NCBI RefSeq assembly: GCF_012985205.1
Contig: NZ_JABEKS010000002.1
Location: forward strand, 372,001-436,000
Reading direction: 5' to 3'
Source: Planctomonas sp. JC2975
Lineage (GTDB): Bacteria; Actinomycetota; Actinomycetes; Actinomycetales; Microbacteriaceae
DNA length: 64,000 bases
Below, one piece after another: positions 35,376 through 45,408 of this stretch (within the stretch, counting starts at the first letter, position 1; each line of letters starts with the position of its first letter). The notes below the pieces were generated by a model. It saw only the letters and a list, made by a program, of their open reading frames with translations. It did no database searches and was not told the origin of the DNA. The translations under genes were made by a program, and so were the position numbers.

Positions 35376-36122
35376 GTGACAGACCGGTCCGTCCATCGCG
35401 GGCGGAAGCCCGTGATCTCGCGCGAGCAGGTGCTCGAGGCGGCAGCGGCCACTCTCGAGAACGGCGGAGCGGAGACCATCTCGTTGCGCGCCATCGCCCG
35501 CGAGCTCGGCGTGGTCAGCTCGGCGATCTACCGGCACTACCCGAGTCGTGATGCGCTGCTCACCGATCTGATCGTGCAGGCTCACACCGAGCTCGGCGAA
35601 TGGGTCTCGGGTGCCGAGCACTCCGTCGACAGGGCGCAGCTCGGAGATCGTTTCGGCGTGGTCGTCCGCAGCGCGCGTGAGTGGGCAAAGCGGAACCCGC
35701 ACAGATATGCGCTCATCTACGGCACGCCGGTGCCCGGATACAGCGTGCCGGCGAGTACGCTCCAACCCGCGTCCATCATCGCCATGCTCTTCGCCAGGCT
35801 GCTCCTCGACGCCGCTGCCGCCGGATGTCGCCCACCTCCGGATGCGGCACGCGATGCACTGGCACCCTCGTTCTCGCGCCTTGGAGAACAGCTGGAGCTT
35901 CCGCCTGCGCTGCATCCGTCCCTGGTCGCGGGCGTTCAGGTGTGGTCGCAGCTCTTCGGCCACATCTCGTTCGAGATCTTCGGGCACTACGTCGGCGTCG
36001 TCGACGATGTCGACGCCTACACGGAAGCGCTGATCGTGCTCATGGCGGCACGTCTCGGTCTGCCGGAAACCGGTGTGCCGCCAGCGGTCCCGCCTGCGGC
36101 CGGATCGTCATCCGGCCACTGA
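35376..36122 (+). CDS. TetR-family transcriptional regulator
   Basis: 248 residues. N-terminal TetR helix-turn-helix (about 14-60: ISLRAIARELGVVSSAIYRH) and a C-terminal ligand domain of the TetR_C_33/WHG type (motifs ALIYGTPVPGY and VQVWSQLFGHISFEIFGHY). GTG 35376 has AGGA just upstream. It is divergent from the NAD-dependent epimerase gene, with dyads between them, so it probably represses that gene and itself. A Pro/Ser-rich tail of about 20 residues closes the protein. The effector is unknown. Confidence 0.93.
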   Translation: MTDRSVHRGRKPVISREQVLEAAAATLENGGAETISLRAIARELGVVSSAIYRHYPSRDALLTDLIVQAHTELGEWVSGAEHSVDRAQLGDRFGVVVRSAREWAKRNPHRYALIYGTPVPGYSVPASTLQPASIIAMLFARLLLDAAAAGCRPPPDAARDALAPSFSRLGEQLELPPALHPSLVAGVQVWSQLFGHISFEIFGHYVGVVDDVDAYTEALIVLMAARLGLPETGVPPAVPPAAGSSSGH

Positions 36123-36136
36123 CGAGACCTGCCGGG

Positions 36137-37048
36137 TCACTGCGTGGCGGTCGGAGTGGGCGTGGGAGTCGACGTCGAGGTGGACGACGACCCGACGGCG
36201 GACTCCACGAAGGAGGCGAACGTGGACGCGTCGGTGAGCGATCCCTTGTACTGCTGACCGTTCACGATCACCGTCGGCGTTCCGCCGAACGTCGTGACGT
36301 TCGAGTTCGGCAGCTTCTTCGTCGTCGCTCGAGAGGTCGCGGCATTGAGCCAACTCGTGAACTTCGTGTCGTTCACGCACTTGGTGACGTTGTCGGAACT
36401 CACCCCGGCGCTCTTCAGGATCGACAGGATCTTGGAATTCGGCAGACCACCGGTGTTCTCCTGGGGCTGCTTGGCGTACAACGCCGTGTTCACGGTGATG
36501 AACTTGTCGGGGAAGTACTCGGCGACGCACGCCATCGCATTGCCTGCGCGCAGCGAGTATCCGCCGTTCCCCTGGCTCGTGAGGTAGTTCAGCGGATGCA
36601 ACTCGAGGGTGGCGATGCCCGAGTCGAGCCATTGCGTGATCTGCGACATGTTCGTCTGCTCGAACTGCTGGCAGTACGGGCACTGCAGGTCTTCGTAGAT
36701 GGTGATGTACGCCTTGGACGACGTATCGGACTGGGTGGTCGGCGTCGGGGACTCACCGGCCTGCAGAGCTGGGGTGCGCACGGCCTTCGTGCTCGAGGTC
36801 ATGACGATGCCGTCGCTGATCATGTTCTTCGGGCCGGCGGATGTCTGTCCCTGCGGAATCGAATTCACGATCACCAGCGCTATAACGGCCAGCACGGCGA
36901 TGATCACCACGCCGACGGAGCCCTGGATCCACCACTTGCGGCGCCTGGCCTTCTTCGCGGCCTCCTCGCGCATGAGGCGGGCGTGCTCCCGCGCAGTCTC
37001 CCGGCGGTCCTTCTTGCTCGGACCGTTCGCACCGCGGCCAGTAGCCAT
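36137..37048 (-). CDS. membrane-anchored DsbA-like thiol oxidoreductase
   Basis: 303 residues. A Lys/Arg-rich cytoplasmic head, one membrane helix (about 41-64) and an extracytoplasmic thioredoxin-like domain with the redox motif CPYC in YEDLQCPYCQQFEQ. A further Cys pair (AMACVAEYF, TKCVNDTKF) and the cis-Pro segment GGTPTVIVNGQQY match DsbA/Thioredoxin_4 proteins that oxidise or isomerise disulfides in exported proteins. The C-terminus is a Ser/Thr/Pro tail. ATG 37048 has GAGGA five bases upstream. It lies between the TetR gene and a divergent rip1-type gene. Confidence 0.92.
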   Translation of the reverse strand: MATGRGANGPSKKDRRETAREHARLMREEAAKKARRRKWWIQGSVGVVIIAVLAVIALVIVNSIPQGQTSAGPKNMISDGIVMTSSTKAVRTPALQAGESPTPTTQSDTSSKAYITIYEDLQCPYCQQFEQTNMSQITQWLDSGIATLELHPLNYLTSQGNGGYSLRAGNAMACVAEYFPDKFITVNTALYAKQPQENTGGLPNSKILSILKSAGVSSDNVTKCVNDTKFTSWLNAATSRATTKKLPNSNVTTFGGTPTVIVNGQQYKGSLTDASTFASFVESAVGSSSTSTSTPTPTPTATQ

Positions 37049-37212
37049 TGACGTCCTCTTCGTTCAGGGGAGTAGTGGAAGCGAGTGGGCCGGTGGTGAG
37101 CACCGGCAACAGATCCTCACCCTAACGTGACCGGGCTATGGGTTTCGTGAGCGATGGCTGCGGATGCCCCCTCTCGGATGCTGCTTCGGGGGAGCATCCA
37201 GGCGCACGCGGC

Positions 37213-37218
37213 TAGCAT
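37213..37218 (+). promoter_or_regulatory. -10 box for the leaderless site-2 protease gene
   Basis: TAGCAT with a six-base spacer to ATG 37225; no ribosome site is seen. Confidence 0.5.
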
Positions 37219-37224
37219 TTCTGC

Positions 37225-38610
37225 ATGTCCTCCGTGCTGCCCTTCATCGTCGGCGTGCTGATCTTCGTGGTCGGCCTCGCCGTCTCGATCGCGCTGCACG
37301 AGCTCGGCCACCTGACGGCCGCGAAGGCGTTCGGCGTCAAGGTGACGCAGTACATGATCGGCTTCGGGAAGACCCTGTTCTCGTTCCGCAGGGGAGAGAC
37401 CGAGTACGGCGTGAAGGCACTGCCGTTCGGGGGATACATCGCGATGATCGGGATGTTCCCACCGAGGCATCCCGGAGAGGCGCCGCGGGATGCCTCCACG
37501 GGCTTCTACAACTCGCTCGTCGTGACCGACGGCGCGATCGGCGCGCCGCGCGAGGAGCGCGAGCAGCAGCGTCGGAGCGTGCTCGGCACCATGGCCGACG
37601 AGGCGCGGCAGGCCAGCGCCGAGACCATTCCTGAGGGCGAGGAGCATCGCGCCTTCTATCTGTTGCATCCGCTCAAGCGCATCATCGTGATGTTCGCCGG
37701 CCCGTTCATGAACCTCGTGATCGCGTTCGTGCTCATCGCGATCATGCTGTGCGGAATCGGTGTGCAGGGTGCGAGCACCACGGTTCAGTCGGTGTCGGAG
37801 TGCCTCAAGCCGGCGACGTCGACGTCGACCACGTGTTCGACCTCCGATCCGGCATCTCCGGCTGCTGCGGCGGGCTTCAAGTCCGGTGATCGCGTCGTGG
37901 AGTACGACGGCACGGCCATCACCGACTGGACGCAGCTCTCCACGAAGATCCAGGGCTCCGCCGGCCGAACCGTTCCGGTGGTCGTGGTTCGCGACGGCCG
38001 GCGCGTCACTCTGCAGGTGACGCCGAAGCAGACGCAGGCCGAGGTGTCGGACGCATCCGGCGCGACGGTCGTGAAGAACGTCGGCATGATCGGGATCGCG
38101 CCGACGACCGAACTGCAGCCGCAGTCCTTCGGCACCGCCGTCGCCACCACGGGACAGCAGCTCGGTCAGGTCGCCGGCGTCGTCATCAACCTCCCGCAGC
38201 GCATGGTCGGTGTCTGGAATGCCGCGTTCGGACCGGACGAGCGCTCCGCCTCCAGTCCGGTCGGCATCATCGGCGTCGGCCGGATGGCGGGCGAGATCGC
38301 CGACAGTTCCTCGTACGCGTTCGTGTCGAAGATCCAGCTCATGCTGAGCCTGCTCGCCTCGCTCAACCTGGCGCTGTTCGTCTTCAACATGATTCCGTTG
38401 CTTCCCCTGGATGGCGGCCACATCGCCGGCGCCATCTGGGAGTGGATCAAGCGCGGCTGGTTCGCGGCGACCCGTAGGGGATCCTCACCCAAGCCGGTCG
38501 ACATGGCACGCCTCATGCCGCTCACGTACGCGGTCATCATTGTGCTCGGCGCGATGAGTCTTCTCCTCGCCTACGCGGACATCGTCAAGCCGATCAGTCT
38601 GCCCGGCTGA
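37225..38610 (+). CDS. rip1: site-2 intramembrane metalloprotease (RseP/Rip1 class)
   Basis: 461 residues. M50 zinc protease that cleaves transmembrane segments of anti-sigma factors and other membrane proteins. The HExxH motif is HELGH (25-29) in the first helix, a PDZ domain lies near 215-285, and the second active-site motif MIPLLPLDGGH is near the C-terminus. Four or so membrane helices are seen. In mycobacteria Rip1 lies between dxr and ispG; here it lies between them too, but with extra genes on each side. No anti-sigma or sigma gene is adjacent. The start follows a -10 box directly. Confidence 0.95.
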   Translation: MSSVLPFIVGVLIFVVGLAVSIALHELGHLTAAKAFGVKVTQYMIGFGKTLFSFRRGETEYGVKALPFGGYIAMIGMFPPRHPGEAPRDASTGFYNSLVVTDGAIGAPREEREQQRRSVLGTMADEARQASAETIPEGEEHRAFYLLHPLKRIIVMFAGPFMNLVIAFVLIAIMLCGIGVQGASTTVQSVSECLKPATSTSTTCSTSDPASPAAAAGFKSGDRVVEYDGTAITDWTQLSTKIQGSAGRTVPVVVVRDGRRVTLQVTPKQTQAEVSDASGATVVKNVGMIGIAPTTELQPQSFGTAVATTGQQLGQVAGVVINLPQRMVGVWNAAFGPDERSASSPVGIIGVGRMAGEIADSSSYAFVSKIQLMLSLLASLNLALFVFNMIPLLPLDGGHIAGAIWEWIKRGWFAATRRGSSPKPVDMARLMPLTYAVIIVLGAMSLLLAYADIVKPISLPG

Positions 38611-38854
38611 TCCCTCCAGCACCCGAGAGCGCTGTTGCACGTCCGTGACCGCTCGTCGGCCCTTGTGACCGAGCAGCGAGGGGACCTTTCTGGTCACCCT
38701 CAGCGGCAGATCCACTGACCCCGACCTGCTCGTCCGCGCAGCCGAGCGGAATCCGGGCGGCGCGCCCGACACGATCCCTTGCCTGACCGCGGCCGCGATG
38801 CGACGCTGGGCGTGGCGCATCGAGGCGCCGCCGGCGACGTGGAGGGGGTCCAGC

Positions 38855-39271
38855 GTGCGGACGATTCTCACCGGGATCACGGTGTCCGATCCTGCGGCAT
38901 CCGTCGCCTTCTACGGTGCGCTCGGCTACGAAGTCGTCGGCTCCGTGGCCGAGGCGGAGATCGGGGCGCTCACCATGCTGAAGCTGCCGGACGAGGAGTT
39001 CGTCTCCATCGAGCTCGTTGCGGACGGCACGGTCGCCGGTGGTCCCGCGGCGGGCCTGAACCACATCGCGATCCAGGTCGACGATCTGGAAGACCTGCTC
39101 GGACGCCTCCGTGACGCGGGCGTCTCCGTCGGCGAGGTGGGCATGCCGGGCGGGGCGACCGGGCCGCGCACGTGCATGCTGTCCGATCCCGACGGCTATG
39201 CCATCGAACTGACGCAATGGCAGCCCGGCCATCCGACGGGGTTGACCGTCGACGACTTCCGAGCGGACTGA
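38855..39271 (+). CDS. VOC-family (glyoxalase-like) protein
   Basis: 138 residues. Vicinal-oxygen-chelate fold with the paired beta-alpha-beta-beta-beta modules seen in lactoylglutathione lyases and dioxygenases: TGITVSDPAASVAFYGALGY at the N-terminus and LNHIAIQVDD, CMLSDPDGYAIELTQW in the second half. A metal-ligand His and Glu are present in the second module (NHIAI, YAIEL); the first module has Thr in place of the usual first His. GTG 38855 follows GGAGGGGG. It starts a run of five genes of 3-hydroxybutyrate catabolism, but no role there is evident. Confidence 0.85.
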   Translation: MRTILTGITVSDPAASVAFYGALGYEVVGSVAEAEIGALTMLKLPDEEFVSIELVADGTVAGGPAAGLNHIAIQVDDLEDLLGRLRDAGVSVGEVGMPGGATGPRTCMLSDPDGYAIELTQWQPGHPTGLTVDDFRAD

Positions 39272-39314
39272 GTGTCCCGAACCCAGCCGGAGAATCCACA
39301 AGGACGGAGCGACC

Positions 39315-40076
39315 ATGCCGAAGCATTCGGACCCCGCGCTCGCGGGGCGCCGCGCAGTCATCACGGGAGGAGCGAGCGGTATCGGGCGAGCATGCGCGAT
39401 GGCGTTCGCGGATGCCGGAGCCCTCGTCACCGTCGCCGACCTCGACGGTGAAGCAGCCCAGCGCGTCGCCGAGGAAATCGGCGGCCACGCTTGGCAGGTC
39501 GACCTCACCGACCTGGAAGCGCTCGCCGACGTGCAGCTCGACGTCGACATCCTGATCAACAACGCGGGGATCCAGCACGTTCGACCCATCGAGGAGTTCG
39601 AGCCCGAGCAGTTCCAGCGGATCATCCGCCTCATGCTCGAGGCGCCGTTCCTGCTGATCCGCGCCGTGCTGCCAGGCATGTACGAGCGCGGCTGGGGTCG
39701 CATCATCAACCTGTCCAGCGTGCACGGCCTGCGGGCATCCGCCTACAAGTCGGCCTACGTGGCCGCCAAGCACGGCCTGGAGGGCCTGTCGAAGACGACG
39801 GCGCTGGAAGGCGGCCCGCACGGCGTGACGAGCAACTGCATCAATCCGGCGTACGTCAACACGCCTCTGGTGCAGAAGCAGATTGCCGACCAGGCGAAGG
39901 TGCACGGCATCGCCGAGGCGGATGTCGTCGAGCAGGTCATGCTGACCGAGAGCGCGATCAAGCGGCTCGTCGAGCCGGGGGAGGTCGCATCCCTCGCCCT
40001 CTGGCTCGCCGGTGATGAGGCCGGAATGGTGACCGGGGCGAGCTACACGATGGACGGCGGATGGAGCGCGCGATGA
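39315..40076 (+). CDS. bdhA: 3-hydroxybutyrate dehydrogenase
   Basis: 253 residues. Short-chain dehydrogenase that oxidises D-3-hydroxybutyrate to acetoacetate with NAD. NAD motif TGGASGIG, NNAGIQHVRPIEEF, active-site Ser135 in NLSSVHG, Tyr148 and Lys152 in AYVAAKHG, and the family-specific NPAYVNTPLVQKQI support 3-HB dehydrogenase over generic SDRs. ATG 39315 has GGAG upstream. It overlaps the following hydrolase gene by four bases, and acetoacetate CoA-transferase subunits follow, giving a complete route from 3-hydroxybutyrate to acetoacetyl-CoA. Confidence 0.9.
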   Translation: MPKHSDPALAGRRAVITGGASGIGRACAMAFADAGALVTVADLDGEAAQRVAEEIGGHAWQVDLTDLEALADVQLDVDILINNAGIQHVRPIEEFEPEQFQRIIRLMLEAPFLLIRAVLPGMYERGWGRIINLSSVHGLRASAYKSAYVAAKHGLEGLSKTTALEGGPHGVTSNCINPAYVNTPLVQKQIADQAKVHGIAEADVVEQVMLTESAIKRLVEPGEVASLALWLAGDEAGMVTGASYTMDGGWSAR

Positions 40077-41023
40077 CGGCATCCGACTCGGCGGGCGCCT
40101 CGCGCGCACACTACCGGCCGTTCCGCGTACCCGTCAGAGGCGGCGAGCTCGCCGGGGCCCAGTGGAACCCCGACGCCGCCGGCATGCCTGTGCTCGCCAT
40201 CCATGGCATCACGGCGACGCACCGTGAGTGGCCGCTGCTCGCCGACCGGCTGGCCCGGCGGCGCATCATCGCGCCCGACCTGCGCGGCAGAGGCCGCAGC
40301 AACGCTCTGCCTGCGCCGTGGGGTATGCGAGACCACGCTGACGACATGGCCGCTCTCCTGGATGCCTTCGGGGTCGACCGCGCCCTTGTCGTCGGCCACT
40401 CGATGGGAGGCTTCGTCGCCGTGCGCACGGCCGACCAGCATCCGGACAGGGTGGCCGGTCTCGTTCTCGTGGACGGCGGCCTTCCGCTGCCCTTCCGGGT
40501 TCCCGACGACGTCGCTCCTGAGGATGCCGCCGCCTACCTGCTCGGCCCGGCAGGGGAGCGGCTGACGCGGGTGTACCCGTCGCGGGATGCCTACGCGGAC
40601 TTCTGGCGCGCGCATCCGGCCTTCGCAGAGAACTGGAACGACGAGGTCGCCGCCTACATCGACTACGACCTCGACGAGACCGACGGCGGATTCCGATCGT
40701 CGGCGCAGCTGGCAGCCGTCGCCACGAACATCGTGCAGCAGGACGGCAGCGACGGATACCGGGAGGCCCTGACGCGACTGCGCGTTCCGGTGAGCTTCCT
40801 GCGTGCGCCCCGCGGCCTTCTGAACGAGACGCCGGGGCTGTATCCGGATGCCGTCATAGCCGCGGCAGCGGGGCTCGTCCCCGGCATGGTGCTCACCGAC
40901 GTCGACGACGTCAACCATTACTCGATCGTGCTCACCGACCACGGCATCGACCAGGTCGCACCCGTCGTGGAGCGCGCAGCACGCAAGGCGGAACCCAGCA
41001 GCGAGGAGGCTGAATCGGCATGA
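40073..41023 (+). CDS. alpha/beta hydrolase in the 3-hydroxybutyrate operon
   Basis: 316 residues. Alpha/beta hydrolase with nucleophile elbow GHSMGG, oxyanion segment [13 protein letters not shown] and catalytic His in DDVNHYSIV. The ATG overlaps the bdhA stop. It lies in frame-coupled order between a 3-hydroxybutyrate dehydrogenase and acetoacetate CoA-transferase, so ester substrates of 3-hydroxybutyrate (oligomers or other 3-HB esters) are a reasonable guess, which motifs alone cannot prove. No signal peptide is seen; the enzyme should be cytoplasmic. Confidence 0.88.
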   Translation: MTASDSAGASRAHYRPFRVPVRGGELAGAQWNPDAAGMPVLAIHGITATHREWPLLADRLARRRIIAPDLRGRGRSNALPAPWGMRDHADDMAALLDAFGVDRALVVGHSMGGFVAVRTADQHPDRVAGLVLVDGGLPLPFRVPDDVAPEDAAAYLLGPAGERLTRVYPSRDAYADFWRAHPAFAENWNDEVAAYIDYDLDETDGGFRSSAQLAAVATNIVQQDGSDGYREALTRLRVPVSFLRAPRGLLNETPGLYPDAVIAAAAGLVPGMVLTDVDDVNHYSIVLTDHGIDQVAPVVERAARKAEPSSEEAESA

Positions 41024-41793
41024 CGATAGACAAACGGGTGGGCAGCGCGGCAGAGGCCGTCGCCGACATCTCCGATGGCGCGAGCATCGCGGTGGGCGGT
41101 TTCGGACTGTGCGGAAATCCGATGGCGCTCATCAGGGCCGTGCTGGACTCCGGTGTCGGCGGGCTCTCGGTGGTGAGCAACAACTGCGGCGTGGACGACT
41201 GGGGCCTCGGCATCCTGCTGCAAGCCAGGCGCATCAGCACGATGACGTCGTCGTACGTGGGGGAGAACAAGGAGTTCGAACGGCAGTTCCTCACCGGCGA
41301 GCTGGAGGTGCACCTGACGCCGCAGGGGACGCTCGCGGAGAAGCTGCGTGCGGGAGGCAGCGGCATCGCGGCCTTCTTCACCCAGACCGGCGTGGGCACA
41401 CAGATGGCCGATGGTGGGCTCCCGCTGCGGCACAACCCGGACGGCACCGTCGCGGTGGCGTCGCCGGCGAAGGAGGTCCGCTCGTTCGACGTGAACGGGA
41501 CCCTCAAGGAGTTCGTGCTCGAGGAGGCCATCACGACCGACTATTCACTGGTGCACGCTTTGCGCGGAGACAGCCACGGCAACCTCGTCTTCCACGAGTC
41601 CGCGCGCAACTTCTCGCCGCTGGCCGCGATGGCCGGTCGGATCTGCGTCGCCGAGGTGGAGGAGCTGGTGCCACCGGGGACGATCGATCCGGATGCCGTG
41701 CACTTGCCGGGCGCGTATGTGCACCGCATCGTCGAGGTCGGCTCCGACATCGAGAAGCGCATCGAACGACGCACAGTGCGGAAGGCGGACTGA
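41020..41793 (+). CDS. scoA: 3-oxoacid (acetoacetate/succinyl) CoA-transferase subunit A
   Basis: 257 residues. Alpha subunit of a family I CoA-transferase; with subunit B it moves CoA from succinyl-CoA to acetoacetate. Family motifs [25 protein letters not shown] and FFTQTGVGT are clear; the length matches SCOT-type alpha subunits. It overlaps the upstream hydrolase (ATGA) and ends two bases before subunit B. Its product feeds acetoacetyl-CoA to thiolase. Confidence 0.94.
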   Translation: MTIDKRVGSAAEAVADISDGASIAVGGFGLCGNPMALIRAVLDSGVGGLSVVSNNCGVDDWGLGILLQARRISTMTSSYVGENKEFERQFLTGELEVHLTPQGTLAEKLRAGGSGIAAFFTQTGVGTQMADGGLPLRHNPDGTVAVASPAKEVRSFDVNGTLKEFVLEEAITTDYSLVHALRGDSHGNLVFHESARNFSPLAAMAGRICVAEVEELVPPGTIDPDAVHLPGAYVHRIVEVGSDIEKRIERRTVRKAD

Positions 41794-41795
41794 CC

Positions 41796-42449
41796 ATGGC
41801 ACTCACGCGAGAGCAGATGGCCGCGCGCGCGGCTCTGGAACTGCCGGACGGCGCCTACGTGAACCTCGGCATCGGGCTTCCGACGCTCGTGCCCAACTAC
41901 GTGCCGGACGGCGTCACGGTCGTGCTGCAGTCAGAGAACGGCATCCTCGGCGTCGGCCCGTATCCGACAGAGGACGCCGTCGATGCCGACCTCATCAACG
42001 CGGGGAAGGAGACGGTGACGGTGCTGCCCGGTGCCGCCTTCTTCGACTCGGCCCTGAGCTTCGGCATGATCCGAGGGGGCAAGATCGACGCCGCCATCCT
42101 CGGCGCCATGCAGGTGTCCGCCACGGGCGATCTCGCCAACTGGATGATCCCCGGCAAGATGGTGAAGGGTCCGGGCGGCGCCATGGATCTGGTGCACGGC
42201 GCCGGTCGCGTGATCGTGCTCATGGAGCACGTCGCCAGGGACGGTTCCCCGAAGATCGTGGACGCGTGTTCCCTTCCGCTGACCGGCAAACGCGTTGTCG
42301 ACCGCATCATCACCGACCTCGCCGTCTTCGACGTCACGCCGGAGGGCCTCGTGCTGCGCGAACTAGCGCCCGACGTGACGATCGACCAGGTGAAAGCGGC
42401 GACCGAACCTCCCTTCAGGGTCGCGCTGGAGAAGGAGGACGTGCGATGA
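41796..42449 (+). CDS. scoB: 3-oxoacid CoA-transferase subunit B
   Basis: 217 residues. Beta subunit carrying the catalytic Glu47 in QSENGILG, which forms the glutamyl-CoA thioester intermediate. [15 protein letters not shown] and [19 protein letters not shown] are SCOT-type signatures. Start: ATG two bases after the subunit A stop. The stop overlaps the start of a second alpha/beta hydrolase gene (ATGA). Confidence 0.94.
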   Translation: MALTREQMAARAALELPDGAYVNLGIGLPTLVPNYVPDGVTVVLQSENGILGVGPYPTEDAVDADLINAGKETVTVLPGAAFFDSALSFGMIRGGKIDAAILGAMQVSATGDLANWMIPGKMVKGPGGAMDLVHGAGRVIVLMEHVARDGSPKIVDACSLPLTGKRVVDRIITDLAVFDVTPEGLVLRELAPDVTIDQVKAATEPPFRVALEKEDVR

Positions 42450-43525
42450 CCGATGTGCGCACCGTCTTCGACGGCATCGCCGAGCTGAGCGTTCGCACGG
42501 AACGCCTCGTCGCGAACGTCCTCGAACGCGAGGCGGAGACCGCTGCAGAAGCGGAGACCGTCGTCTTCGTGCACGGCAACTGCTCGTCGTCTCTGTTCTT
42601 CCAGCCGGTCATGCTGCGGCTACCGGTTCAGCTGCGGGCGCTCGCGGTCGACCTGCGCGGCTTCGGCGGCAGCGAGACCCTCCCGGTGGATGCGACGAGG
42701 GGCGTTCGCGACTTCTCCGACGACGTGTGGTCCGTGATCGACGCGCTGGAGCTCGGCCGCGTGCACCTCGTCGGATGGAGCATGGGCGGCGGCGTCGTGC
42801 TGCAGCAGCTGCTCGACCGATCGGACTCCGTGGCATCCGTCACCCTCATCTCGCCCGTCTCCCCGTACGGATTCGGCGGGACGGCAGCAGACGGCTCGCG
42901 CCTCACCGACGACGACGCCGGTGTGGGCGCCGGCGCGGCCAACCCGGACTTCGTCGCGCGGCTCGCGGACGGCGACCGCACGGACGACGCCCCGACCTCG
43001 CCCCGTACGGTGTTCCGCTCCTCCTACGTCGCTCCCGGGTACTCGGGTGAATTCGAGGACGTCTGGGTGGAGTCCATGCTCACCACGGTGACGGGCGCGG
43101 AGAACTATCCGGGCGACGCTGTGGAGTCTCCGAACTGGCCCGGCATGGCACCCGGACCTCGAGGGGTGCTGAACACCATGGCGCCGAAGTATTTCGACGT
43201 GACGGGCATCGTCGATCTGCCGCAGACGCCGCCCATCCTGTGGATCCACGGAACACGAGACGCGATCGTCGGCGACGAGACGTTCTTCGACCTCAACACG
43301 CTCGGCAAAGCGGGCGTCGTGCCCGGGTGGCCGGGCGAGGACGTCGCACCGCCGCAGCCCATGCTGGCGCAGACCAGGGCCGTCCTGGAGCGGTACGCGA
43401 ACGCCGGAGGCAGCTATCGCGAACTCGCCCTTCCGGACTGCGGCCATTCCGCGCACATCGAGTACCCCGATACGGTCGCGGAGGCGGTGGTGGAGCTGGT
43501 CGCGAGCAGTCGACCGTCAGCCTGA
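42446..43525 (+). CDS. alpha/beta hydrolase, second in the 3-hydroxybutyrate operon
   Basis: 359 residues. Alpha/beta hydrolase with elbow GWSMGGG, oxyanion segment [15 protein letters not shown] and catalytic His in [12 protein letters not shown]. Larger than its operon partner, with an insertion cap (about 150-250). No signal peptide. Overlap with scoB places it in the same operon, so it probably processes a related ester. Sequence style resembles actinobacterial hydrolases annotated as poly- or oligo-ester cleaving, but this is not decisive. Confidence 0.87.
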   Translation: MTDVRTVFDGIAELSVRTERLVANVLEREAETAAEAETVVFVHGNCSSSLFFQPVMLRLPVQLRALAVDLRGFGGSETLPVDATRGVRDFSDDVWSVIDALELGRVHLVGWSMGGGVVLQQLLDRSDSVASVTLISPVSPYGFGGTAADGSRLTDDDAGVGAGAANPDFVARLADGDRTDDAPTSPRTVFRSSYVAPGYSGEFEDVWVESMLTTVTGAENYPGDAVESPNWPGMAPGPRGVLNTMAPKYFDVTGIVDLPQTPPILWIHGTRDAIVGDETFFDLNTLGKAGVVPGWPGEDVAPPQPMLAQTRAVLERYANAGGSYRELALPDCGHSAHIEYPDTVAEAVVELVASSRPSA

Positions 43526-43586
43526 GCGCGACGTGCGCGTCGGCTGGGCGTGCTCGCCCCGCCCGATCCGCCCGTGTCGCGCGACC

Positions 43587-43592
43587 TAGACT
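43587..43592 (+). promoter_or_regulatory. -10 box for leaderless ispG
   Basis: TAGACT with a seven-base spacer to GTG 43600; no ribosome site is visible before this start. Confidence 0.45.
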
Positions 43593-43599
43593 GAGTGCC

Positions 43600-44754
43600 G
43601 TGCCAGCAGTGAATCTCGGTATGCCGACCGTCCCCGAAGTGCTCCACCCGCGCCGCAAATCGCGCCAGATCCGCGTGGGCAAGGTGCTCGTGGGCGGCGA
43701 CGCTCCCGTCAGCGTGCAGTCCATGTGCACCACGCCGACCACGAACATCAACGCGACGCTTCAGCAGATCGCCGAACTGACGGCATCCGGATGCGACATC
43801 GTGCGCGTTGCTGTGCCCAGCCGCGACGACGCCGAGGCGCTGCCGATCATCGCGAAGAAGTCGCAGATCCCGGTGATCGCCGACATCCACTTCCAGCCGA
43901 ACTACGTGTTCGCCGCGATCGACGCCGGATGCGCCGCCGTTCGCGTGAATCCCGGCAACATCCGCAAGTTCGACGACCAGGTCGGCGAGATCGCGCGGCG
44001 CGCCAAAGAGGCCGGCGTCTCGATCCGCATCGGCGTGAACGCGGGATCGCTGGAGCCCAGCATCCTGCAGAAGTACGGCAAGCCGACGGCCGAAGCACTC
44101 GTCGAGTCCGCAGTGTGGGAGGCGAGCCTCTTCGAGGAGCACGATTTCCACGACTTCAAGATCTCCGTCAAGCACAACGACCCGATCGTCATGGTGAAGG
44201 CGTACCGTCAACTCGCCGAGCGCGGCGACTGGCCGCTGCACCTCGGTGTCACCGAGGCGGGGCCGGCGTTCCAGGGCACCATCAAGTCGGCGACGGCGTT
44301 CGGCATCCTGCTGTCAGAGGGCATCGGCGACACCATCCGCGTCTCCCTCTCCGCCCCGCCGGTCGAAGAGGTGAAGGTAGGGCTGCAGATCCTGCAGTCG
44401 CTCAACCTGCGGGAGCGCAAGCTCGAGATCGTGTCGTGCCCGTCGTGCGGACGCGCGCAGGTCGATGTCTACACGCTCGCCGACAGCGTGACGGAAGGCC
44501 TGCAGGGCATGAGCGTTCCGCTGCGCGTGGCCGTCATGGGATGCGTCGTCAACGGTCCCGGTGAGGCGCGCGAGGCCGACCTCGGCGTGGCATCCGGCAA
44601 CGGCAAGGGCCAGATCTTCGTCAAGGGCGAGGTCATCAAGACCGTGCCGGAGGCGGAGATCGTTCAGACCCTGATCGCCGAGGCGAACCGCATCGCCGCC
44701 GAGATGGCCGACGAGCGGCCGTCCGGCGAGCCGACCGTCGCCGTCGGCCACTGA
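43600..44754 (+). CDS. ispG: 4-hydroxy-3-methylbut-2-enyl diphosphate synthase (IspG/GcpE)
   Basis: 384 residues. [4Fe-4S] enzyme for the sixth MEP-pathway step (MEcPP to HMBPP). It starts with the family core [13 protein letters not shown] and [11 protein letters not shown]; the C-terminus carries the cluster cysteines in SCPSCGR and [13 protein letters not shown] 43600 is favoured by its -10 spacing; GTG 43609 and ATG 43621 are alternatives that trim only the non-conserved head. It follows the 3-hydroxybutyrate operon and ends before a convergent pcp gene with a hairpin between. Confidence 0.96.
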   Translation: MPAVNLGMPTVPEVLHPRRKSRQIRVGKVLVGGDAPVSVQSMCTTPTTNINATLQQIAELTASGCDIVRVAVPSRDDAEALPIIAKKSQIPVIADIHFQPNYVFAAIDAGCAAVRVNPGNIRKFDDQVGEIARRAKEAGVSIRIGVNAGSLEPSILQKYGKPTAEALVESAVWEASLFEEHDFHDFKISVKHNDPIVMVKAYRQLAERGDWPLHLGVTEAGPAFQGTIKSATAFGILLSEGIGDTIRVSLSAPPVEEVKVGLQILQSLNLRERKLEIVSCPSCGRAQVDVYTLADSVTEGLQGMSVPLRVAVMGCVVNGPGEAREADLGVASGNGKGQIFVKGEVIKTVPEAEIVQTLIAEANRIAAEMADERPSGEPTVAVGH

Positions 44755-44767
44755 GGCGCGGCGCCTC
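44753..44767. terminator. bidirectional hairpin between ispG and pcp
   Basis: GAGGCGC and GCGCCTC arms flank a single base, starting inside the ispG stop and lying before the pcp stop. It sits exactly between convergent genes; no T-tract is present. Confidence 0.5.
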
Positions 44768-44772
44768 CGGCG

Positions 44773-45408
44773 TCAGTGCAGCGTTCCGCCGGCCGTGTCG
44801 ATATCGGCACGGGTACTGAGCGTCGTGCGCACGGCGATCTCGATCGCACGGGCCAGGTCGTCGAGCGGAAGCTCGGGTTCGCCGTTCGTCGCCTGACCGA
44901 CAGCCCATGGCACGTGGATGAATCCGGCACGCCTGTCCGAGCCCTGAGCCCACGATGCGGCGTGAACCAGAACGTGGTTGCACACGTACGAACCGGCGCT
45001 CAGCGAGAGGGCGACCGGGATGCCGGCGGCGGCGATGTCGCGCACGATCGCCTTCACCGGCAGTGACGCGAACACCGCGGCCTGTGCATCGGCAAGCGAT
45101 GGCACGTCGACCGGCTGATCGCCGTCGTTGTCCGGGATCCGAGCGTCGATGAGGTTCACCCCGACGCGCTCGACGGACACTTTCGAGCGCCCGCCCGCCA
45201 GCCCCGTCGCGATCACGACATCGGGCTCGTTCGTCTCGATGAGCTCGGTGAGACGCTCCACGGATCCGCGGAACGCGACGGGCAGGATGTCCGTGACCAG
45301 CCGTTCCGGACCGCGCCACCGCGACGCCACGAGACGCACCGCGTCGCCCGACGGGTTGACGGCGTCCGATCCGAACGGCTCGAATCCGGTCAGCAGAACC
45401 GTGGTCAT
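44773..45408 (-). CDS. pcp: pyroglutamyl-peptidase I
   Basis: 211 residues. Cytoplasmic cysteine peptidase of family C15 that removes N-terminal pyroglutamate. Catalytic Glu80 (SVERVGVN), Cys143 (SAGSYVCNHVL) and His165 (GFIHVPW) are all present, and the N-terminus LLTGFEPFGSDAVNPS is diagnostic. The ATG overlaps the stop of the RNB ribonuclease gene by four bases, so the two are co-transcribed from the proS-facing promoter. Confidence 0.95.
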   Translation of the reverse strand: MTTVLLTGFEPFGSDAVNPSGDAVRLVASRWRGPERLVTDILPVAFRGSVERLTELIETNEPDVVIATGLAGGRSKVSVERVGVNLIDARIPDNDGDQPVDVPSLADAQAAVFASLPVKAIVRDIAAAGIPVALSLSAGSYVCNHVLVHAASWAQGSDRRAGFIHVPWAVGQATNGEPELPLDDLARAIEIAVRTTLSTRADIDTAGGTLH